Source: Quercus robur
Taxonomy: Eukaryota > Streptophyta > Magnoliopsida > Fagales > Fagaceae
Direction: 5' to 3'
Assembly: GCF_932294415.1 (NCBI RefSeq)
Contig: NC_065535.1
Coordinates: 92,520,862-92,584,861, forward strand
DNA length: 64,000 bases
Shown here: positions 24,460 through 36,021 of the stretch, piece by piece
Numbering within the stretch: the first letter of the stretch is position 1
Layout: the number at the start of each line of letters is the position of its first letter
Translations under genes and position numbers: made by a program
The notes under the pieces: model-generated
The model's input: the letters and a program-made list of their open reading frames with translations, nothing else
Databases searched by the model: none
Told to the model about the DNA's origin: nothing

Positions 24460-25589
24460 GGCGAAACTACACTATTGGTCCTTGAAGTTTACCCTGTGTG
24501 CGCAATTGGTCCCTTAAGTTTGAAGCGAGCACAATTAATCCCTTAAGTTTTAAAACTGAGTTGTATTGGTCCCTTTACTAATTGTTGTTAACGGTGTTAC
24601 TTATGTGGCTAACAGAACAATGACTTGGCATTTTTTTTAATGACGTGGCATGTTTTTAATTAAAAAATTAAAAAAAATAGTTCTTAGATGAAATTGAAAA
24701 ATCATATTGGCTGGATTAAAAAAAAATCTGATATTTGTTTAACAAAAACAGAGTCTCAAAGACTCTTTGATATCCAAATCAACAATGGAATCTATCAGCT
24801 ATCGTTACCGGCGGTCACTGTCGAGCAACCGATTTCTCACTGTGTTCTCTTTCTCTCCATCGTTGTCCGTCGACGTAGGCAGTGGAGATGAGCTCAACGA
24901 AGCTAAAGTGTTTTGGACCAATGACTTCACGGACGACGATCACTACGATCACGATCAGCTAACAAGTTACAGAAATCAACGAGCTTGGGAATCCTCGTGG
25001 CGTTGCAGGAAATCGATAACCGGTCTCGGAATTTCCGAGACGAACCAGTTCTGTGTCGAAAGCCATCAATCTCCGCGATTCTGGCGATCCCAAGGCCGCT
25101 GGAGAGAGAGCTCTCTTAGGCTCTAAACTGCAACAGGAAGTTCCAGAACGAGCAGAACGAGAACCTGTAGCTTCACCGGCAATCGACTCCGATGAAGGTT
25201 CTGGTGCTGTTGAAGGTGATGGCAGCGAAGAATCCGAACGGGATGATTGCCGATGACGTGGCGGCGGACGATTTGGACGAGGATGAGATGTTGCCGCCGC
25301 ATGAGATTGTGACGCGAGGACGATTTGGACAAGGACGAGATGTTGCCGCCACACGAGAAGTTACAAATTAAACAAAATCTGATATTAAAAACAAATCATG
25401 TTTTTAATTAATTTAATGTAGTGGCATGTTTTTAATTAAAAAAAAAAAAGTTAAGTCTTTGTTCTGTTAGCCATGTAAGTAACACTGTTAACAGTAGTTA
25501 GTAAAATGACCAATACAATTCAGTTTTAAACTTGGGGGACCAAATGCACATACAGGATAAACTTCAAGGACCAATAGTGTAGTTTCGTC
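24460..25589 (+). mobile_element. Pack-MULE carrying a captured S40-like gene
   Basis: The terminal inverted repeats are about 190-210 bp (24460-24670 and 25400-25589). They start GGCGAAACTACACTATTGG at the left and GACGAAACTACACTATTGG at the right when reverse-complemented. Perfect 9-bp direct repeats AAAGAAATA lie at 24451-24459 and 25590-25598. Long TIRs with a 9-bp duplication are the Mutator signature. The interior carries host-gene sequence instead of a transposase (next entry), which makes it a Pack-MULE. Confidence 0.9.
24785..25372 (+). pseudogene. Captured senescence-regulator S40/DUF584-like gene
   Basis: This gene copy lies between the MULE inverted repeats. An early frame from the ATG at 24785 reads through DVGSGDELNEAKVFW. 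A later frame (about 25210-25320) reads KNPNGMIADDVAADDLDEDE followed by MLPPHEI. Those are the N- and C-terminal hallmarks of S40-type proteins, small intronless genes tied to senescence and stress. The two blocks are in different frames, and stops or shifts lie between them. A short tail duplication repeats GACGATTTGGAC plus the LPPHE codons (25267 and 25319). It is therefore a broken copy. It could still be transcribed, including as antisense or small RNA against the parental gene. Confidence 0.75.
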
Positions 25590-25598
25590 AAAGAAATA

Positions 25599-26011
25599 TA
25601 AAAAAAGTAGTTAACCAACACTAGTAAAAGCTCTAAAGCACTTTAATACTGTAGTTTGTCAATCACTAAAACTTTTCAGTTAAAACTCTTTATCACAAAA
25701 TATCTCCAAGTAAAACTCTACTTGCTAAAACTAACCATACAGACCACATAATTAAGGAAAAAGATAAAAATTTCTTTGTACTGGTGCAAAAATATATTGA
25801 CCAGATGCTGAAAGCACCGCAAAATCACAAACCGTTTCATCTAGCAATACAAATAAACACTATAATTCTACCTCAATTAGAAGACTAACAGACCATCTTC
25901 TCAACAAACAAAAAAAAAAACTAACAGACCAGAATTGTGTGCGCATTCAACATACAAATCATTTCTCCATTATATAATCTGCAAAATCTATAATGAAGTT
26001 TAAATTAGAGT
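25599..26011. other. Spacer and 3' flank of MRTO4
   Basis: About 400 bases between the Pack-MULE target duplication and the MRTO4 stop codon. It should hold the minus-strand MRTO4 3' untranslated region. No gene or element was recognised. Confidence 0.45.
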
Positions 26012-29000
26012 TTATGCAGATTCAACATCAGAATCCTCTGGCCTCTCAACATATAGCTCAAATTCCTCAGGACTCCATCTGCAAATCAAGTGAAGCCGGA
26101 AGGTAGCCATCTGGGTTCCCAACAAACGCTGCAAACAAGAGAAAGGATATCACATTATCAGTTTCATCAACAACCAAAAAACAAAAAACAATTTAAATAT
26201 GAATAAATAGAATCAATCCATATTAATATTTATTATTGGTAACTCACACATGCACCAATAGGTCTTGAACCCAAGACCTTTTCCTCCACCCTGTTCCTTG
26301 TGGAGAAAATGATATTGAGCCAGAGATCATTTACTTTCTAATCAAGCAAAAAAAAAAAACTAACCAGTATACGAGCTGACTCAGGGGACAAAGGCTTTCC
26401 CTCTTCACAAACAACAAAGTCAGAAAGAAGCTCCACAACACCTGCACACCATAAATAAAATAAATGATGTAAGCCTAAATAAATGACACATGCATATAAG
26501 GGACAGAAAGCAGCAGAGAGCAATTATGAACCTTTGTTCAACCGAACAGGCATCCCTTGCTTCCGTAGAAAGGGCTCCATCTCATGTGTAAATTGCTCCA
26601 AAGGACCTTCCTTGAGCTCCACCTGAAAAATCCAAAGTAAATTTCAATTTATGATGAACAATATATGAGATATATCAATATCATAAGTCGTAAATGATAG
26701 GTAACATATGGCTTTTGCCAGCATTTAGGCTTAAAACAAACCAAAATGCATAACTTCCAAACATAAGATTGAAACATTTTTTTTGTTGGTAAGTTACAAA
26801 CGATCCCAGTGGGTCTCAAACCCACGACCTCACCCCCCATCCTATTATTACGGGAGGAGGAAGCACCAGTGGTAGCTCATTGTAGCATTTTTGTGAACAT
26901 AGAACTATAGCATTAGGCCTGCAGAGAACAACTGAATGCAAAAATTACATGCTGACGAGAACAAATTCTAGATCTTTACGTCACAACAAAACATGGCAAA
27001 TGGATAATAGAAAAAGTTACTACAAACCTTTTCTGTTGCAGTACTTCCTGTCCTTGCAAAGTCATATTCCTCATATTCATTAAATAACCTACAAAAAGAT
27101 ATTGAAAGAAGCATAAAGATAGAATTAGGAAGAGAAAATGGAACACTTGGGCAGGCTAATACTCATTTGGCTGAGAAATATTGTGCAATACAAGGCATGG
27201 CTACATTTAAGATAGTATCAGTACAAAGGAAAATACGAGAAGTTTAATCATTTGGACGCAACTTCAAAATGCAAGTACAATAAATAATTTGACATGTACA
27301 TTTTCTTAAGAGGAGGGGGGGGGGGGGGATGATAGGACTAAAGATCTACATCAGCAACTCTAAGCATTCACCCTTACAATTCTCCAAAGGCAATAAACCC
27401 TTGATATGAAACAGGCTTATGGTCTTTTATATATATATATATATATATAAATATATATATACATTCACCATTTCTTTTTCAAAAAACTATCAGGTACTAG
27501 TATAACCTGCCTCTTTTCCAACAAACTATGGATCAACATGAAGGACTCTCAAAATCTAATTTTCCCTTCTTTCTCCTTGCATGTGCATGTGTTGTGTGTG
27601 AGTGAAAAAGAGGGAGGTTACATTTTATAGATTCCATATGTCTAATTCAAACACTCCTTTCTAAAAAGATCCATTTCATCATATCCACTTTTTAATAACT
27701 CCAAATGTTTGACCATATTTCTTTATATTTTTCATCAAACTTAAAACAGTCCATCTAAAGCTCTTTTCAGTTCTGGTGAAGGGACGAGAGAAAAGAATAG
27801 AAACAGAAATTTTGAGTTTTACGGTGAAAATTCTAACACACGGCTCCAAACCCCAATTCTCTGTCCTTTTATCATCTTTCCTTAGCAAACAATGGGAGCT
27901 TATGGTTCAGAACATTAAATCCTCTGAAGCTTACCTTTCAACATCTTCTTTTGGCATATTGGTAAAACATAGCCCAGTATTTCCATGCAGAAGCTAAGAC
28001 AAAAATTAAACAAAGGAAGCATAAGACAAAATATAAATATAAGATTTTTTTGATAAATAAAACAATGTTACACAATATATCAATATAAGATAAAAAGAGC
28101 ATTATGAGTTATTGACCTCATAAATGAGAGAACACTTACCTTCGAAACTTTATATATGTTAGGTCTAATCTCATCAGCAGCAGATCGACCTAGAGCAACC
28201 TGCATGACTTTGTTCGAACCCAAGAAAAATCTGACAAAATAACACCAAAGCACTCGTCATGGTATGTTCTTATTTTCTGTAGCAACCATAGGTCAAAAAC
28301 CAAATAGAACACAATCATGTACTCCTAACTTAAGAACATCTCCTAACCAGGTTGTACTAAAGTTCCTTAAAACTGAATCACATCATGTTTACTATTTCAA
28401 TTTAGCACCCAGGTTGATACTCAATAAACATAGAAACCAAAACACATTTTGGAATTTGCCAATGAACCTGGTTCAAATGACAATTCTTCCTATCGTGCCA
28501 GTTTAGAATGACCACATGCATCTGGGGTGAGTGTGTAACTTACACAATCAAGTGCATTCAACCAATATCAAAAGCTCAATCAAGTACTTCCACACAATTG
28601 AACTGGAAAAAGTGTCACTCAGCATTCCGAACGCACAAATATTGAACCACACCATACACCCTTTTATCAAAATTTCTATTGAATTAAGAGTTTTGACAAA
28701 TCAACTGTTGGATTATATTATCTACTTATTATACCCTTCCATACTTTCAAAATATCGACCAATTGCTATCTCGTCATAAAACATTTAAATTTCAAGTTTA
28801 AAAAAAAAAAAAATTAATTATGCACAAAACATCAGTTTGTGCATTAGATAGTAAATAACATCCGATTAACATAGAATTTAGCGGAAATGTAAATTGATCC
28901 TAACCCATATATGTAAACCAAATTCAGGAAAATAATTTATCCTTTTTTCCTTCAAATCTAAACAAATGGCACCTCTTGTAAGACCAAAATGGATGGATTA

Positions 29001-29434
29001 GGTAATGGGTTCAAAACAAACTTACCAATCAAAATAAAAACAAAAACAGAAAAGTAAATGCAAGCAGAGCCTTTGTACAAACAATCCAAAGTTAAACATC
29101 CCCCCCCCCAACACAATGAATTATTACCTGCTTGAAGACTTAAGGCGCTCTCTAAACTCCTTGAACTTGAGGTTCCTCATGTTTTCGAACGAAAACACGT
29201 AAGCCCAGCTGTAAGTCTCTGCAGCATCTCTTATTGCATTCACTATCGCTTCTTTGTGTCCCCTACCCTTCTTCCTCGTCTTCGAAAGAGTCACTAAGTT
29301 TTTTGTATTGAAAAGAGTTAATTTTGTTGAAAACAGAGAGAAAAACAAAGAGCAGTATGAATGAAAAGACAGAGCAGAAAGAGAGAGATAGAGAGAGAGA
29401 ACCAACCTGGTCTATCACGCTTCGACTTCGGCAT
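26012..29434 (-). CDS. MRTO4: MRTO4/MRT4 ribosome assembly factor
   Basis: Eight minus-strand exons join cleanly: 29434-29407, 29293-29128, 28230-28140, 27993-27935, 27088-27028, 26622-26532, 26441-26365 and 26128-26012. They give 229 residues, all with GT-AG borders. The N terminus is MPKSKRDRP, followed by VTLSKTRKKGRGHKEAIVNA and SFENMRNLKFKEFRERLKSS. Later come FFLGSNKVMQVALGRS, GLCFTNMPKEDVE, QFTHEMEPFLRKQGMPVRLN, DFVVCEEGKPLSPESARIL and RLHLICRWSPEEFELY. This is the uL10/P0-like fold of MRT4, the nucleolar factor that holds the P-stalk site on pre-60S particles until P0 replaces it. Length and block order match the family, with no broken frame. SINE-like and poly-purine debris sits in the introns without touching exons. 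Confidence 0.95.
26228..26330 (-). repeat. SINE-like insertion in MRTO4 intron 7
   Basis: Read on the minus strand it includes GGGTTCAAGACCTATTGGTG after a short head, then GTGTGAGTTACCAATAATAA. A related stretch lies at about 26775-26880 in intron 6 (TGGGTTTGAGACCCACTGGG). Both look like B-box-containing SINE fragments. Boundaries are approximate. Confidence 0.4.
27312..27450. repeat. G-run and TA microsatellite in MRTO4 intron 4
   Basis: A G-rich run at about 27312-27329 and an AT alternating tract at about 27429-27461. Simple-sequence tracts only. Confidence 0.8.
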
Positions 29435-29561
29435 TTCTGTGTGGCGGTGGCGGCGGCTACTTGTCTCTCGAGCTTTTCTCTGGTTTTCAACTGCTAAAAC
29501 CCTTTGTTTTTTGTTTGTTCGAGGCTTTCTGTTTCTCACTTTTTTCTACTGCTTATGTCGC

Positions 29562-29569
29562 TAGGGTTT
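29562..29569 (-). promoter_or_regulatory. telo-box (AAACCCTA) in the MRTO4 promoter
   Basis: AAACCCTA on the minus strand, about 130 bases upstream of the MRTO4 start codon. In plants this motif is enriched in promoters of ribosomal-protein and ribosome-biogenesis genes and supports growth-linked expression. That fits the gene identified here. Confidence 0.7.
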
Positions 29570-29733
29570 GTTTTGTTGGTTATAATTGTAAGAATCGGAG
29601 CGGGGCATCCGGGTTATAAATGACCCGGTTTAAATTTGGGGAGACAATTCTCTTCACTTTTTTTTTTTTATTTAATTAACGAATAAAAATTTCTTTCTTT
29701 CTTTAATTCTATATTTGAGGAAGTAGATTTGAA

Positions 29734-31712
29734 TAATGAATATCTCCTTTTTAAATTCGATAGTTGGGAGAAAGAGATTTGAACCATGGAGAAGCATTCA
29801 GGTTATAAATAACCCTCATTAGATTTGGGGAGACAATTCTCTTCAGGTTTTTTTTTTTTTTTTTTTGGACATAAATGCACTTTTAGTCCTTACATTTTGA
29901 ATTTTTTCCATTTTAGTCCCTATATTTTCATTTCACCACTTTTAGTCCCTAAATCAATTAACGCATTCCATTTTGGTCTTTACCGTTACTCACTTAACAA
30001 AAATTGCTGATGTGGCAAACGGAGTACACTGCTAGCACATTAAATGCTGACGTGACCAATAAAATAACATTAAAAAATGCCACGTCAGCATCAGATAATA
30101 ATTAAAAAAGACACATAAGCCTCCACATCAACTTTTGATTTTGAAAATTAATTTATCTATTTTAACAAAATAAAAAATGAAAAAAAAACAAAATTAAAAT
30201 CTAAAATACATGAATTTAGATCTGCCATCCTCTTCATCAAAAAGACAGAAGAGCAAAAATCCAAAAAAAAAAAAATCATACAAACCCAGAAAATCAAACA
30301 TAAGAACACAAGAAAATCAAACCCAAAAAAATCATAAATGAATATTATACAAACAAAATCAATCCATTTATGTATATATACATAAACCAAATTATCCAAA
30401 ACAAAATCAATCCACATATACCAACACAAACCCAACTCAACCATACCAACACAAAGCGAAATTAAAATTAAAATAAGAACACAAACTCAGATTTTCTAGG
30501 ATTTTCTTACCCTTTCTTGTCAACCAAACACAAACACAAACTTATCTCCAACAAGAACACCAAAACATCTCAAACCTAGCAATCAACAATCAACAAACCC
30601 ACCCCATGACCAACTCTTACAACAAACCCACCCTTTGACCCACCACTGGACCCAACCGACCACTGCTTCACAACCATCGACCACCGCCATCGATTTTTGT
30701 TTCACAACTACCACCACACCAATCTTAGCCTCTCTCTAAACCCAGATCAAAACTATGGAAGGTTGTGGAAAAGGGAGGGAACAAGGAGGGGCGAGCAGAA
30801 AGGGGAATCGAGGAGGGGGAGACACCGGTCTGAGACAGAGAGGCCCACCGAGAGAGAAAGACATTGATCTGAGCCAAAAAGAGAGAGCAAAGCATCGATC
30901 TGAGCGAGGAGCTTGAGGCATTTCGGTTTGGGTTGGAGCAAAGTCAAGAGATAAAGAGAATGGGTCAGTCAGAGAAAGGAAAAAAAGCACCACAACCAGT
31001 TGTGGTGGTGGTAGTGACGATGAGCAAGGAGGTAGAGCTCGAAACTTTTGGCCATGAACGTGCGTAAATTGTAAGGGTCATATTTGCAAATTGGCATATC
31101 TTGAGACGAAACGCATTTCATATGTAATTGAGTTTTAATCTCTAGTATGTTCAAGAAGACCGTGAAGATTGTTATCAAATGGTATGATTGAAGATACAAG
31201 AATGCTCAAGAAAAACTGTATATGCTAGTCTCCCTCGATAGCTATCGATCTATCAAGATTTAATAAACCTCAATACCTAGCTCGACACCTCTCAATCTAC
31301 TAAGCTTGGGAAAAACTTAATGTTAAGTTATGTTTTTGGCCCATGGTGACTTGGTTTTTTTGGAATCTGTGCACTAGGGTTCTATAGCACATAAAAGATT
31401 TATAGCCGTCATCATAGATATAAAGAGACACGTATAACATGAGTTGCTACTTGTGTGCTTAGGATGTTGTGTCAAGCTACTCCCAGTTCATCCAAGCGTG
31501 GATTGAAGAACTCTACAAAGCTACAGCAATAAAAAAAATGTTGCTGTGGAGTTAATCACAGACAAGGAGATTCGTGCAAAGGAGAAGCTTTCTACAAAAT
31601 CAAGTCCAATTGGGGAATAGAGTTGAACTGGTATAGCTCAGTAAGGCATACTGTAGGTAGATACTTTATGATAAACATGTAAGGCAAGATTCTTTATACT
31701 TGTAGCCGTTTT
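29734..31712 (+). repeat. Tandem duplication, unit 1 (internally deleted)
   Basis: Starts AATAATGAATATCTCC and is nearly identical to unit 2 (31715-34490). The shared order is: left TIR of a Mutator-like element, its interior, then a flank beginning GTAAATTGTAAGGGTCATAT. Unit 1 jumps from GCCATGAACGTGC (31063) straight to GTAAATTG. It lacks the roughly 812 bases present at 33030-33841 of unit 2, including the right TIR. The element in this unit (from 29868) therefore cannot move by itself. Confidence 0.88.
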
Positions 31713-31714
31713 GA

Positions 31715-34490
31715 ATAATGAATATCTCTTTTTTTAATTCGATAGTTGGGAGAAAGAGATTTGAACCATGGAGAAGCATTCAGGTTATAAATAACCCTCA
31801 TTAGATTTGGGGAGATAATTCTTTTCATTTTTTTTTTTTGACATAAATGCACTTTTAGTCCTTACATTTTGCATCTTTTCTATTTTAGTCCCTATATTTT
31901 CATTTCACCACTTTTAGTCCATAAATCAATTAACGCGTTTCATTTTAGTCTTTACCGTTACTCACTTAACAGAAATTGCTAATGTGGCAAACGGAGTACA
32001 CTGCTAGCACATTAAATGCTGACGTGACCAATAAAATAACATTAAAAAATGCCACATAAGCCTCCACATCAACTTTTGATTTTGAAAATTAATTTATCTA
32101 TTTTAACAAAATAAAAAAAAATGAAAAAAAAAATAGAACCTAAAATACATGAATTTAGATTTGCCATCCTCTTCATCAAAAAGACAGAAGAGCACAAATC
32201 CAAAAAAAAAAAAAAATCATACAAACCCAGAAAATCAAACATAAGAACACAAGAAAATCAAACCCAGAAAAATCATAAATAAATATTGTACAAACAAAAT
32301 CAATCCATTTATGTATATATACATAAACCAAATTATCCAAAACAAAATCAATCCACATATACCAACACAAACCCAACTCAACCATACCAACGCAAAGCGA
32401 AATTAAAATTAAAATAAGAACACAAACCCAGATTAAACATAAGAACACAAACTCAGATTTTCTAGGATTTTCTTACCCATTATTGTCAACCAAACACAAA
32501 CACAAACTTATCTCCAACAAGAACACCAAAACATCTCAAACCTAGCAATCAACAATCAACAAACCCACCCCACGACCCACTCCAACAACAAACCCACCCT
32601 TTGACCCACCACCGGACCCAACCGACCACTGCTTCATAACCATCGACCACCGCCACCGATTTTTGTTTCACAACTACCACCACACCAATCTTAGCCTCTC
32701 TCTAAACCCAGATCAAAACTATGGAAGGTTGTGGAAAAGGGAGGAAACAAGGAGGGGCGAGCAGAAAGGGGAATCGAGGAGGGGGAGACACCGGTCTGAG
32801 ACAGAGAGACCCACCGAGAGAGAAAGACATCGATCTGAGCCACAGAGAGAAAGCAAAGCATTGATCTAAGCGAGGAGCTTGAGGCATTTCGGTTTGGGTT
32901 TGAGCAAAGTCAAGAGATAAAGAGAATGGGTCAGTCAGAGAAAGGAAAAAAAGCACCACAACCAGTTGTGGTGGTGGCAGTGGCGATGAGCAAGGAGGTA
33001 GAGCTCAAAACTTTTGGCCATGAACGTGCCTTGGAAAAGAGAGATCTCCGTTTTTTGGAAGAGAGAGGGGAAGTTTTGAGTTTTGGAAAGGAGAGGAAGC
33101 TTGGAGAATGTTTTAGAAGGGTTGGGGGAACCGGTTTTTGATAAAGAAGTTTTGGGCTGAAGTTTTTTCTGGGTTTGTGTTCATGTGATTGAATATTTTG
33201 GTTTTGGGTTCTTTCTTGTTCATGTTTAAGATGAGACCAGATCCATGTGTATTTTAGGTTCTAATTTTGTTTTTTTTTTCATTTTGTTAAAATAGATAAA
33301 TTAATTTTCAAAATCAAAAGTTGATGTGGATACTTATGTGTCTTTTTAAATTATTATTTTATGCTGACGTGGCATTTTTTAATATTATTTTATTGGCCAC
33401 GTCAGCATTTAATGTGCTAACAATACATTCCGTTTGCCACATCAGCAATTTATGTTAAGTGAGTAACGGTAAGGACAAAAATGGAACACGTTAATTGATT
33501 TAGGGACTAAAAGTGGTGAAATGAAAATGTAGGGACCAAAATGGAAAATATGCAAAATGTAGGGACTAAAAGTGCATTTACGCCTTTTTTTTTTAATTCG
33601 ATACTTGGGCGAGGAAAATATGAACCATGGATGTCACATTTAAAAACAGAGAAAAAAAAAAAAAAAGAAGAAGAAGAAAGTTACCGACCAGTTAAGAATT
33701 AGATATACAAGGCACTTAGCAAAAAAGACAATCATCTTCTAAACATTAATTTAGAGTATTTTAATTTTAACTAATACTAAAGTTTATTCACAACTTGTTG
33801 AGGTATTCGATCGCCAGCGGTACAATATAATTTTTAAATGAGTAAATTGTAAGGGTCATATTTGCAAATTGGCATATCTTGAGACGAAACGCATTTCATA
33901 TGTAATTGAGTTTTAATCTCTAGTATGTTCAAGAAGACCGTGAAGATTGTTATCAAGTGGTATGATTGAAGATACAAGAATGCTCAAGAAAAACTGTATA
34001 TGCTAGTCTCCCTCAATAGCTATCGATCTATCAAGATTTAATAAACCTCAATACCTAGCTCGACACCTCTCAATCTATTAAGCTTGGGAAAAACTGAATG
34101 TTAAGTTATGTTTTTGGCCCATGATGACTTGGTTTTTTTGGAATTCGTGCACTAGGGTTCTATAGCACATAAAAGATTTATAGCCGTTATCATAGATATA
34201 AAGAGACACGTATAACATGAGTTGCTACTTGTGTGCTTAGGATGTTGTGTCAAGCTACTCCCAGTTCATCCAAGCGTGGATTGCAGAACTCTACAAAGCT
34301 ACAGCAATAAAAAAAATGTAGTTGTGGAGTTAATCACAGACAAGGAGATTCGTGCAAAGGAGAAGCTTTCTACAAGATCAAGTCCAATTGGGGAATAGAG
34401 TTGAAACTGGTATAGCTCAGTAAGGCATACTGTAGGTAGATACTTTATGATAAACATGTAAAGCAAGATTCTTTATACTTGTAGCCGTTT
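31715..34490 (+). repeat. Tandem duplication, unit 2 (complete)
   Basis: Direct repeat of unit 1, starting again at AATAATGAATATCTC. It contains the full Mutator-like element 31840-33584 and the flank 33842-34490 (TATGTTCAAGAAGACCGTGA, then GGATTGCAGAACTCTACAAA), which matches 31065-31710. Divergence between units is only occasional substitutions and small indels, so the event is fairly recent. Confidence 0.88.
31840..33584. mobile_element. Mutator-like element with ~320-345 bp TIRs
   Basis: The left TIR starts GACATAAATGCACTTTTAGTC (31840). The right TIR, reverse-complemented from 33584, starts GGCGTAAATGCACTTTTAGT. The inverted match runs about 320 bases inwards, to CATGAATTTAGAT on the left and its counterpart near 33239 on the right. 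Runs of at least nine T flank both ends, compatible with a 9-bp duplication but uninformative. The interior carries no transposase. It has G/A-rich sequence with a short open frame (32926-33141) that I do not recognise and may be captured host DNA. Confidence 0.78.
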
Positions 34491-35200
34491 TTTATTGTTA
34501 GTGAATTCTTTGGGAGTGGTGACTTGAAATTCACCTGGTGGTGTTTTGCCTGCAAGAGTTTTCCACATTGTAATCAAATCGTCATGTCAAACTTATTTTT
34601 TGCTACACTCTATTTAGTTTGGTATTTTGATTGTGCCTTAATTTGATTTGCATGTAACATCGACTAATTAATCAACTTGGGTAATTAGATTATTTATATT
34701 GGTTTTATTTTATATTAATCACAATTGCACAACTCAATAATAATAAAACTTATTGTGCAATTCTCTACAAAAGTAATTTATTGGGTAATAATACTTATTC
34801 AAAGTTGTATTCTGTTTTGTTTTAGCAATGATTTATTATAGAAAATGAGCCATTTTCTAAAAAACATTTTCAATAAAAACAATCTCATTTTCCTATACTT
34901 GATAGCAACCTTAAATGAGTTAAAAAAACAATCTTTTAACTTCCCTTATTTAGCTTGATGTGATATGGAGTTGTTTTCTGCTTGATAGCAAACTTATTTT
35001 CTACTGTACTCTATTTAGTTTGGTGTTTTGATTGTGCCTTAATCTGATTTGCATGTAATATCAACTAATTAATCAACTTGGGTAATTAGATTATTTTTAT
35101 TATTTTTATTTTATATTAATCACAATTGCACAACTCAATAATAATAATACTTATTGTGCAATTCTCTAAAAAAAAAGGTAATTTATTGGGTAATTATACT

Positions 35201-35966
35201 TGTAGGGACACAGTTCACTGCCCAAGCCCAAATAGTATGGAGTCTTGGCCCAGTACAATAAATTTGTAGAGAGTGGGTCAAAGAACTAGGTCCTAATAAA
35301 TTGGACAACGGCTAATATGGATTTAAAAGATGATAAAATAAGAACAAGAATTGCTAGCCTGAATGGATTTATTGTCCAAGGAGGTCAATGTTTATATAAA
35401 TCAGTTAAACAGATTACAAATACAATTTGGACTGCTACAATGTTCTTTCTTGATTTTTCCGATCCCCCTTCTTTGGGATCTCCTTCCTAATTTATACTAA
35501 GTATCCTTCCTAACATGTGCCCTACACATGTACAACAAGTTGCTTGTGCTAATACTTGTCTCATCAACCTCATGCAGAAGTCTTTGGGGGTGGTTGTAAG
35601 GCTGAAAAAGTACTGTTCAGAGATCACTTCCTCACTAATGCGGCCAGAGAGTTAGATGTGGAGCATTCAATGCAGTGGTACCAACTTTTCCTTGGATAGT
35701 TTTTAGTTCCCTTCCCTCTCATATGTTCATGACGCACATCCCTGTCACTGGAGCTTCCTGGAAGGTCACCTTGATCATTGGGACACCCATTTGAGCTGTA
35801 ATTATCATATCTAAGGAGAAATTCCTCTTCGGACCATTTTCCATTCACCCCTTATTCATGAGACTCTACACTGAAAACCCCCATAACTATCTATTCCTCC
35901 TTGGACAATCCATGTTCTCGGTCAAGGCCCAAGGCCCAGTAGATGATTTGGGCCCTTAACCCTACA
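35201..35966 (-). mobile_element. Solo LTR, Tat-type Ty3/gypsy, 5-bp target duplication
   Basis: Starts TGTAGGGACACAG and ends CCCTTAACCCTACA, with ATACT direct repeats at 35196-35200 and 35967-35971. Read on the minus strand it aligns along its length with the LTRs of the element at 40780-50691, including the words GCATTAATGCGGCCAGAG-like and GGAGAAATTCCTC. It is therefore the same family, diverged. No internal region remains, so it arose by recombination between two LTRs. Confidence 0.92.
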
Positions 35967-36021
35967 ATACTTATTCAAAGTTGAACTCTGTTTTGTTTTA
36001 GCAATGATGTATTATAGAAAA

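Noticed and set aside
24959..25354. 131-codon minus-strand frame rich in Ser/Pro/Arg
   Set aside because: It lies opposite the captured S40-like sequence, which explains the codon pattern on the plus strand.
30157..32959. Frames such as 95, 85 and 90 codons in the Mutator-like interior
   Set aside because: They occur in near-identical form in both duplicated units, are low-complexity, and show no recognisable domain. Captured host DNA is possible but not shown.
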